Origin: Thermoleophilia bacterium
Lineage (GTDB): Bacteria; Actinomycetota; Thermoleophilia; Gaiellales; Gaiellaceae
NCBI GenBank assembly: GCA_025927435.1
Contig: JAICLM010000051.1
Location: 1 to 11,496, forward strand
Direction: 5' to 3'
Length of the DNA: 11,496 nt
This document shows, piece after piece, positions 6,963-11,496 of this stretch. Every line of letters begins with the position of its first letter. Position 1 is the first letter of the stretch. Both the position numbers and the translations under genes were made by a program. Below the pieces are notes generated by a model. It saw nothing but the letters and a program-made list of their open reading frames with translations. It had not been told where the DNA came from and made no database searches.

Positions 6963-8420
6963 ATGGCCAAGCGCGTCATGGTGATCGGGCTCGACTGCGC
7001 CGCGCCCCAGTTCGTCTTCGACCGCTGGCTGCCGGAGCTACCCACGATCCGCTCGCTCACCGACCGCGGCTCGTTCGGCGTGCTGCGCTCCTGCGACCCG
7101 CCGATCACCGTGCCGGCGTGGTCCGTGATGACCTCTTCGCGGAGCCCGGGCTCGCTCGGGTTCTACGGCTTTCGCAATCGCCGCGATCACTCGTACGACC
7201 AGCTCGCGTTCGCCGACTCGCGCGCGGTGCGCGTGCCCCGCGTCTGGGACATTCTCTCGGCGCGGGAGCGCGACGTCGTCGTGCTCGGCGTGCCGCAGAC
7301 CTATCCCCCGAGCCGCGTCAAGGGTGAAATGGTCTCGTGCTTCCTGACCCCCGACACGCGAACGAGTCGCTACACGTATCCGCCGGAGCTGAAGGACGAG
7401 ATCGAGCAGGTCGTCGGTCACTACCTGGTCGACGTCGAGAACTTCCGCTCCGACGACAAGGACCGCCTGCTCGACCAGATCGAGGAGATGACGGAGAAGC
7501 GGTTCCGCCTCGCCGAGCATCTGCTCGAGACGCGGCCCTGGGATCTCTTCTTCATGGTCGAGATGGGCACCGACCGCATCCACCACGGGTTCTGGCGCTT
7601 CACCGACCCCGAGCACCGGCTGTTCGAGGCGGGCAATCCGTACGAGCAGGCGATGCTCGACTACTACAAGCGCCTCGACGCCAAGATCGCGCAGCTGCTC
7701 CGCTTTGCCGACGACGAGACGGCCGTGCTCGTCGTCTCCGACCACGGTGCGAAGCGGATGGACGGCGGCATCTGCGTCAACGAGTGGCTGCGCCGCGAGG
7801 GCTATCTCGTGCTGCGGGAGGAGCCGACCGAGCCGACCCGTTTGACGCCCGACCTCGTCGACTGGTCGCGCACCGTCGCGTGGGGCGAGGGTGGCTACTA
7901 CTGCCGCCTCTTCCTCAACGTCGCGGGGCGGGAGCCGGAGGGAGTCGTCTTCCCGGACGACTACGAGCGCGTACGGAGCGAGCTGAAGGAGCGGCTGGAA
8001 GCGCTCGGCGACGACCAGGGCCGACCGATCGGCACGGTCGCGCACCGGCCCGAGGACCTCTACGCCGAGGCGCGCGGGATCGCGCCGGACCTCCTCGTCT
8101 ACTTCGGCGACCTCTACTGGCGGAGCGTCGGGCAGGTCGGCACCGGCACGGTGCACGTGTTCGAGAACGACACCGGGCCCGACGACGCGAACCACGCGCA
8201 CGAGGGGCTGTACGTGCTCGTGGCAGACGGCGTTCCGGCGGGCCCGGGGCGGCAGCGCGCGCTGCACGACGTCGCGCCCACGTTGCTCGAGCTCCTCGGC
8301 GAGTCCGTGCCCGCCGAGATGGAGGGCCGGAGCATGCTCGGACCGACGGCGACGGACGGCTTCGAGCCGCCACGCTCTCGCGACGATTCCGTGACGGACA
8401 CGCGCAGCCTCTCTCATTAG
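6963..8420 (+). CDS. Alkaline-phosphatase-superfamily phosphodiesterase, second copy
   Basis: This 485-residue member of the same superfamily as the gene at 264-1895 is clearly a different branch. Active-site features are D11 in VIGLDCAAP, the probable nucleophile T49 in ITVPAWSVMTS, D204 and H208 in MGTDRIHHGFWRF, D260/H261 in VVSDHGAKRMDGG, and H411/H413 in DDANHAHEGLYVL. The usual GxHGIFxF segment after the nucleophile is replaced by PGSLGFYGFRNR, a variant I associate with a nucleotide-phosphodiesterase-like branch in archaea and actinobacteria. No signal peptide is present, so it should be cytosolic. The ATG at 6963 is preferred over the GTG at 6954 because the TAACGT hexamer ends 7 bases before it. 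The GTG would add only three residues and overlap the hexamer. It follows the deacetylase-like gene on the same strand. The substrate is unknown. Confidence 0.88.
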   Translation: MAKRVMVIGLDCAAPQFVFDRWLPELPTIRSLTDRGSFGVLRSCDPPITVPAWSVMTSSRSPGSLGFYGFRNRRDHSYDQLAFADSRAVRVPRVWDILSARERDVVVLGVPQTYPPSRVKGEMVSCFLTPDTRTSRYTYPPELKDEIEQVVGHYLVDVENFRSDDKDRLLDQIEEMTEKRFRLAEHLLETRPWDLFFMVEMGTDRIHHGFWRFTDPEHRLFEAGNPYEQAMLDYYKRLDAKIAQLLRFADDETAVLVVSDHGAKRMDGGICVNEWLRREGYLVLREEPTEPTRLTPDLVDWSRTVAWGEGGYYCRLFLNVAGREPEGVVFPDDYERVRSELKERLEALGDDQGRPIGTVAHRPEDLYAEARGIAPDLLVYFGDLYWRSVGQVGTGTVHVFENDTGPDDANHAHEGLYVLVADGVPAGPGRQRALHDVAPTLLELLGESVPAEMEGRSMLGPTATDGFEPPRSRDDSVTDTRSLSH

Positions 8421-8455
8421 GCTCGACAGTGGGTGGTGGCGCGGGGTGGCCCCAT

Positions 8456-8479
8456 CGGCGGCGCCCAGCCGAGCCGCCG
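8456..8479 (+). terminator. GC-rich hairpin between the phosphodiesterase and glutamate dehydrogenase genes
   Basis: A 7-bp stem (CGGCGGC at 8456-8462 with GCCGCCG at 8473-8479) closes a 10-base loop. It sits between the stop at 8418-8420 and the TACACT promoter at 8495. A smaller hairpin, GGGG-TGG-CCCC, lies at 8443-8453. No T-tract follows. It may help separate the glycan genes from the metabolic cluster, or be chance in GC-rich DNA. Confidence 0.3.
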
Positions 8480-8494
8480 AGTGACGGCCGACCG

Positions 8495-8500
8495 TACACT
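8495..8500 (+). promoter_or_regulatory. Putative -10 element TACACT for glutamate dehydrogenase
   Basis: TACACT is a good TANNNT match and lies 7 bases before the GTG at 8508-8510, predicting a leaderless transcript. No Shine-Dalgarno site precedes this GTG. No -35 hexamer at normal spacing is convincing; GTGACG at 8481-8486 resembles one but stands only 8 bases away. Confidence 0.55.
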
Positions 8501-8507
8501 CAGCCGC

Positions 8508-9794
8508 GTGTCCGAGCTGGATGCGTCGCCGACGGAGCCGGTCCTCGAATGGGACACGCCGCTGTTTCGCATGGCGCGCGCCCAGTACGAGCAGGCGCTG
8601 CCCTACGCGGGCGTCTCCGAGATGGTTGCCGAGCGGCTCAGCTTCCCCGAGCGCGCGGTCATCGTCAGCGTCCCGCTGCGTCGCGACGACGGCTCGATCG
8701 AGATCTTCCCCGGCTACCGCGTCCAGCACTCGACCGTGCTCGGGCCGACCAAGGGCGGCATCCGCTACGACCCGGAGGTCTCGCTCGGCGAATGCGCGGC
8801 TCTCGCGACCTGGATGACGTGGAAGTGCGCGCTCCTGCGGCTGCCGTACGGCGGCGCCAAAGGCGGCATCCGCTGCGATCCCCATGCCCTGTCGCGACGC
8901 GAGGTGGAGGGGCTCACGCGCCGCTTCACCTCGGAGCTCATCCGCGACTTCGGCCCCCAGACCGACATCCCGGCGCCGGACATGGCGACGAACGAGCAGA
9001 CGATGGCCTGGATGATGGACACGTACTCGATGCAGTCCGGCTACGCCGTCCCGGAGGTCGTCACGGGCAAGCCGATTTCGATCGGCGGCTCAGTCTTCCG
9101 CCGCGAGGCGACCGGCGCCGGCGTCGTGATGGTCGCCGAGCAGGCGGCCCGACGAATCGGTTACGAGCTCGCCGGACGCTCGTGCGTCGTGCAGGGGTTC
9201 GGCAACGTCGGCGGGGTCGCCGCGACCGAGCTGCACGACCGCGGTGCCCTCGTCGTCGCGGTCTCGGACGTCTCGGGAGGCGTCCACTCCGAAGGGGGGC
9301 TCGATGTCCCCGCCCTCCACGCCTATGTCGCGGAGCACGACTCGCTCGCCGGGTACGACCGCTGCGAGCGGATCACGAACGAGCAGCTCCTCGAGCTCCC
9401 CTGTGACGTCCTGGTCCTCGCCGCCCGCGAGGACCAGTTGACGAGCGCGAACGCCGACCGAGTCCACGCCTCGCTCGTCGTCGAGGGCGCGAACGGGCCG
9501 ACGACGATCGAGGCCGACGAGATTCTCGGTGAGCGCGGCATCCCCGTCGTCCCCGACATCCTCACGAACGCCGGCGGTGTCACCGTCTCGTACTTCGAGT
9601 GGGTGCAGGATCTCGGCCGGCTCTTCTGGGATCGCGACGAGATCCGCCGCAAGCTCTCCGACAAGATGGGAGACGCGCTCGACCGCGTCTACTCCGTCTC
9701 CGTGGACAAGGGGATCACATTGCGCCAGGCGGCCATGGTCGCCGCGATCCGCGAGGTGGCTGCGGCACTCGAGGCGCGCGGAATCTACCCCTGA
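8508..9794 (+). CDS. gdhA: Glutamate dehydrogenase (Glu/Leu/Phe/Val dehydrogenase family)
   Basis: This 428-residue enzyme should interconvert glutamate with 2-oxoglutarate and ammonia, using NAD or NADP, as a cytosolic hexamer. The substrate domain has VLGPTKGGIRY (K82), K106, the catalytic lysine K118 in PYGGAKGGI, and D158 in DIPAPDM. The nucleotide domain has VVQGFGNVGG at about 228-236, ending near D254 in AVSD. It is followed by VEGANGPTT and LTNAGGVTVSYFEW. Length and order match the small (about 420-residue) class, as in GdhA/RocG/GudB. Cofactor preference cannot be settled by eye. The frame is open back to a GTG at 8433, but those 25 residues look non-coding. The GTG at 8508 sits 7 bases after TACACT and gives a normal N-terminus, so I chose it. 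A CBS-domain gene follows within 18 bases and may be co-transcribed. Confidence 0.93.
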   Translation: MSELDASPTEPVLEWDTPLFRMARAQYEQALPYAGVSEMVAERLSFPERAVIVSVPLRRDDGSIEIFPGYRVQHSTVLGPTKGGIRYDPEVSLGECAALATWMTWKCALLRLPYGGAKGGIRCDPHALSRREVEGLTRRFTSELIRDFGPQTDIPAPDMATNEQTMAWMMDTYSMQSGYAVPEVVTGKPISIGGSVFRREATGAGVVMVAEQAARRIGYELAGRSCVVQGFGNVGGVAATELHDRGALVVAVSDVSGGVHSEGGLDVPALHAYVAEHDSLAGYDRCERITNEQLLELPCDVLVLAAREDQLTSANADRVHASLVVEGANGPTTIEADEILGERGIPVVPDILTNAGGVTVSYFEWVQDLGRLFWDRDEIRRKLSDKMGDALDRVYSVSVDKGITLRQAAMVAAIREVAAALEARGIYP

Positions 9795-9812
9795 ATCGCG
9801 AGAATGTGCCCG

Positions 9813-10247
9813 ATGAGCGCAGAAACCGTCCGCGACGCGATGGTGCCCGAGCCGACGACGCTCGCCGCCGGCGAAACGGCCCAGGAGGCGGGCCGCTGCT
9901 TTGCAGACAACGGCGACGTGCGGGCGATCTTCGTCACGGAAGACAGCGGTCGGCTGCTCGGCGTCGTGACGCGGAAGACTCTGGTGCGCGGGGTGGTCGC
10001 GGCGGGTCGTGATCCCTCCGGCGTTGCGCTGCGCGAGATCGCCGAGCCGCCCAATTTCACCCTCGACGCCGAGCTGGAGCTGGACGGTGCGTTCCGATTC
10101 CTCGAGGAGCACGACCTCGAGCGGGTGCCGGTCGTCGAGGAGGACGGAAGGCTCGTCGGCGTCCTGTCACGCGCGGTCGTCCGGCGCCGCCTCGCCGAGG
10201 ACGAGCCGCCCGAGGGCGAGCCCGAGCCCGGCTCGCTCGTGCTCTAG
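9813..10247 (+). CDS. Two-CBS-domain protein
   Basis: This 144-residue protein is made almost wholly of a pair of CBS domains, at about residues 5-60 and 75-130. The first runs VRDAMVPEPTTLAAGET to RLLGVVTRKTLVRG; the second runs FTLDAELELDGAFRFLEEHDLERVPVVEEDGRLVGVLSRAVVRRRL. Such tandem pairs (Bateman modules) usually bind adenosine nucleotides or similar ligands and act as regulators. There is no attached catalytic domain, signal peptide or membrane helix. The acidic tail (EDEPPEGEPEPGS) is likely disordered. An ATG at 9804 would add three residues (MCP). I prefer the ATG at 9813 because a weak GAGA lies 9 bases upstream. It starts 18 bases after the dehydrogenase stop, so co-transcription is likely. 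A role in sensing energy state for nitrogen metabolism is only an inference from position. Confidence 0.85.
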   Translation: MSAETVRDAMVPEPTTLAAGETAQEAGRCFADNGDVRAIFVTEDSGRLLGVVTRKTLVRGVVAAGRDPSGVALREIAEPPNFTLDAELELDGAFRFLEEHDLERVPVVEEDGRLVGVLSRAVVRRRLAEDEPPEGEPEPGSLVL

Positions 10248-10253
10248 CGCCCA

Positions 10254-10805
10254 GTGGGCGAGGCGAAGCTCGAGGATCTCGGCTCGGGTCTCAGGCCCGT
10301 CTCCGATGGCTGGTTCGTTGTCAACGTGCGCGACGCCGAGTGGTGGTTCGCCGCGAGTCGCGGCGCGAGGTGCGCTTTCGAGAACGAGTACGGCGAGCCG
10401 CCTGTTGAGTTCGCACGGCTCGGCGTGAACATCACCGTGCTGGAGCCGGGGCAGACCGTCCTCTACCACGCCGAGGCGAATCAGGAAGGGTTCCTCGTGC
10501 TCGCCGGCGAGTGCGTGCTGCTGGTCGAAGGCGAGGAGCAGCGACTGACGCAATGGGACTTCTTCCACGCTCCTCCCTGGACGGCCCACGGCTTCGCGGG
10601 CGTCGGCGAGGGAGCGTGCGCGATCCTGATGGTCGGAGCGCGCGCGAGTCCGCAGGTGCGTTACCCGGCCTCGGAACGCGCGGCACGCTACGGCGCGAGC
10701 GTGGCGGAGGAGACGTCCGACTGGAGGGAGGCGTACTCGACGGTCGAGTCGTTCCGGCGCGAGCGGCCGCCGAGCTGGGGACGGCTGCCCTGGGCTGGTC
10801 CCTAG
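10254..10805 (+). CDS. Cupin-domain protein
   Basis: This 183-residue protein has a single cupin barrel at about residues 55-130. Motif 1 reads GQTVLYHAEANQEGFLVLAGE. Here H-x-E replaces the usual H-x-H, with a following Glu and the terminal Gly kept. Motif 2 reads WDFFHAPPWTAHGFAG, with the conserved Pro and His. A metal site of the His/Glu/Glu/His sort is therefore plausible. The N-terminal part (DGWFVVNVRDAEWWFAASRGARCAFE) and the C-terminal region (TSDWREAYSTVESFRRERPPSWGRLPW) extend beyond the barrel and resemble small stand-alone cupins of unknown function. The GTG at 10254 begins 6 bases after the CBS gene stop, so it should be in the same operon. No -10 element or clear ribosome-binding site is seen. 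Its stop overlaps that of the convergent Ppx/GppA gene. Fold confident; biochemical role unknown. Confidence 0.82.
   Translation: MGEAKLEDLGSGLRPVSDGWFVVNVRDAEWWFAASRGARCAFENEYGEPPVEFARLGVNITVLEPGQTVLYHAEANQEGFLVLAGECVLLVEGEEQRLTQWDFFHAPPWTAHGFAGVGEGACAILMVGARASPQVRYPASERAARYGASVAEETSDWREAYSTVESFRRERPPSWGRLPWAGP
10802..10805. other. Shared CTAG palindrome forming two convergent stop codons
   Basis: The plus-strand cupin gene stops with TAG at 10803-10805 and the minus-strand Ppx/GppA gene stops with TAG at 10802-10804. Both stops come from one CTAG palindrome, so there is no space for a terminator between the genes. Confidence 0.85.
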
Positions 10806-11496
10806 CAGCAGGTGTAGGCGCCGGGAGGCGCAGCGCCCTCTTCCGGCTCCGGGAGCTCGGCCGCGGCGAGCGCCGCGCCGTCGAGCAGGTCTCGCTCGCT
10901 GACGCGCATCGACTCGAGCCCGTAGCGGTCGAGGATCGCGAGCAGAATCGCGCCGCCGGCCACGATCACCGGCGCCCGCTCGGGCTCCAGCGCCGGCACG
11001 CGCCGTCGCTCCTCGAGCGGCAGGGCAGCCAGGCGCTCGACCTGGGCGCGCGCCCCGTCGCGCGTGAGGACGTGGCCGTGCACCCTGGCGCGGTCGTACT
11101 GCGCGAGACCGAGGTCGAGCGCCGCGAGACTCGTGATCGTGGCCGCGACGCCGACCGCCGCCTCCGGTGCGAGCTCCGGGAGAACCGCCCGGGCGGCCGC
11201 GATGCTCGCGTCCACGTCCTCGCCGTGCCGTTCGGTGAAACGCACCGAGCCCAGCGGCAGGCTCGTGCGGAAGCCGTCGAGGACGAGTTCGGTCGAGCCG
11301 CCGCCGATGTCGACGAGCAGCGTCGCCGCGCCCACCTCGCCGACGCCGCGCCGGGTCAGCTCGGCTTCCTCGTCGCCCGACAGCAGCTGCGTCGCGAAGC
11401 CGTAGCTCCACTCGATCTCGCCGAGGAACGCCTCGCCGTTGTCCGCGTCTCGGACGGCGCTTGTCGCGACGAGCAGCGTGCGCTCGGCTTCGAGCG
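10802..11496 (-). CDS. Ppx/GppA family exopolyphosphatase/pppGpp phosphohydrolase, partial
   Basis: The frame is open from the TAG stop (10802-10804) to the right edge, so about 231 C-terminal codons are present and the N-terminus lies outside. It should hydrolyse terminal phosphates of polyphosphate or (p)ppGpp. Visible features of the ASKHA fold are VATSAVRDADNGEAFL, YGFATQLLSGDEEAELTRRGV, the phosphate-binding LLVDIGGGSTELVL, GVAATITSLAAL, the segment VIVAGGAILLAILDRYG, and SERDLLDGAAL near the end. It appears to be the short, roughly 300-residue form without the C-terminal HD-like domain. The protein ends in an unusual AYTCC, with two adjacent cysteines. A GTG at 11333-11335 is internal, since conserved family sequence continues upstream of it. 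The gene converges on the cupin gene and the stop codons overlap. Ppx and GppA cannot be told apart here. Confidence 0.9.
   Translation of the reverse strand, partial: LEAERTLLVATSAVRDADNGEAFLGEIEWSYGFATQLLSGDEEAELTRRGVGEVGAATLLVDIGGGSTELVLDGFRTSLPLGSVRFTERHGEDVDASIAAARAVLPELAPEAAVGVAATITSLAALDLGLAQYDRARVHGHVLTRDGARAQVERLAALPLEERRRVPALEPERAPVIVAGGAILLAILDRYGLESMRVSERDLLDGAALAAAELPEPEEGAAPPGAYTCC

Noticed and set aside
4163..7108. 981-codon open frame on the minus strand spanning the flippase and deacetylase-like genes
   Set aside because: It crosses two well-supported genes (one sense in another frame, one antisense) and its translation is Arg/Ala/Pro/Glu-rich without motifs, as expected for a shadow frame in GC-rich DNA.
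8418..8507. N-terminal extension of glutamate dehydrogenase from GTG 8433, with a TAGGCT at 8418-8423 overlapping the upstream stop
   Set aside because: The spacing from TAGGCT to GTG 8433 is 9 bases and the added residues do not look like protein. The GTG at 8508 with TACACT gives a normal family N-terminus. A weak second promoter here is possible but not supported.
7038..8885. 615-codon antisense frame under the second phosphodiesterase and glutamate dehydrogenase genes
   Set aside because: It is opposite two motif-rich genes and its composition is that of a complement frame (Val/Arg/Glu/Leu) with no recognisable domain.
7337..9406. 689-codon plus-strand frame across the second phosphodiesterase/glutamate dehydrogenase boundary
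   Set aside because: It runs through two genes in a different frame and the translation is Arg/Gly/Ala-rich low complexity, so it is a frame shadow rather than a gene.
11333..11335. GTG as start of the Ppx/GppA gene
   Set aside because: Translation upstream of it to the window edge (SAVRDADNGEAFL, LLSGDEEAELT) matches conserved family segments, so the gene continues beyond the window.
1..11496. tRNA/rRNA genes, CRISPR repeats, insertion sequences, riboswitches
   Set aside because: By eye there are no regular spaced repeats, transposase motifs, CCA-ended cloverleafs or long intergenic leaders. All intergenic gaps are under about 90 bases.

Overview
The window is GC-rich bacterial DNA, densely packed with genes on both strands. 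Codon bias, frequent GTG starts, small or overlapping gene junctions and protein style point to Actinomycetota. A deep lineage such as Thermoleophilia (Gaiellales/Solirubrobacterales) is my best guess, inferred from impression rather than any search. I saw no tRNA, rRNA, insertion sequence, CRISPR array or phage gene.

Region 1 (about 43-5673, minus strand) is a surface-glycan type module. In transcription order it holds a 504-residue MOP-type polysaccharide flippase, an ATP-grasp carboxylate ligase, a GT4-like glycosyltransferase, an alkaline-phosphatase-superfamily phosphodiesterase and a 62-residue two-helix membrane protein. The ATP-grasp, glycosyltransferase and phosphodiesterase genes overlap by 8 and 4 bases, so they are probably translationally coupled.

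Region 2 (5735-8420, plus strand) diverges from the flippase. It holds a polysaccharide-deacetylase-fold protein and a second, distinct alkaline-phosphatase-superfamily enzyme. Neither these two proteins nor the soluble enzymes of region 1 show a signal peptide. Any modification they make to a glycan would therefore be in the cytosol, on a precursor or lipid-linked intermediate, before the flippase moves it across the membrane (inference).

Region 3 (8508-10805, plus strand) is a metabolic cluster: a complete hexameric-type glutamate dehydrogenase, a two-CBS-domain protein and a cupin. A convergent, incomplete Ppx/GppA phosphatase gene runs in from the right edge (10802-11496). The cupin and Ppx stop codons share the palindrome CTAG.

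The most striking signal is transcriptional. Six starts not embedded in an overlapping operon each have a TANNNT -10 hexamer ending only 6-8 bases before the start codon, which is the arrangement of leaderless transcripts. In two cases (ATP-grasp and second phosphodiesterase) the -10 hexamer begins with the stop codon of the preceding gene. These hexamers also settle several otherwise ambiguous starts.
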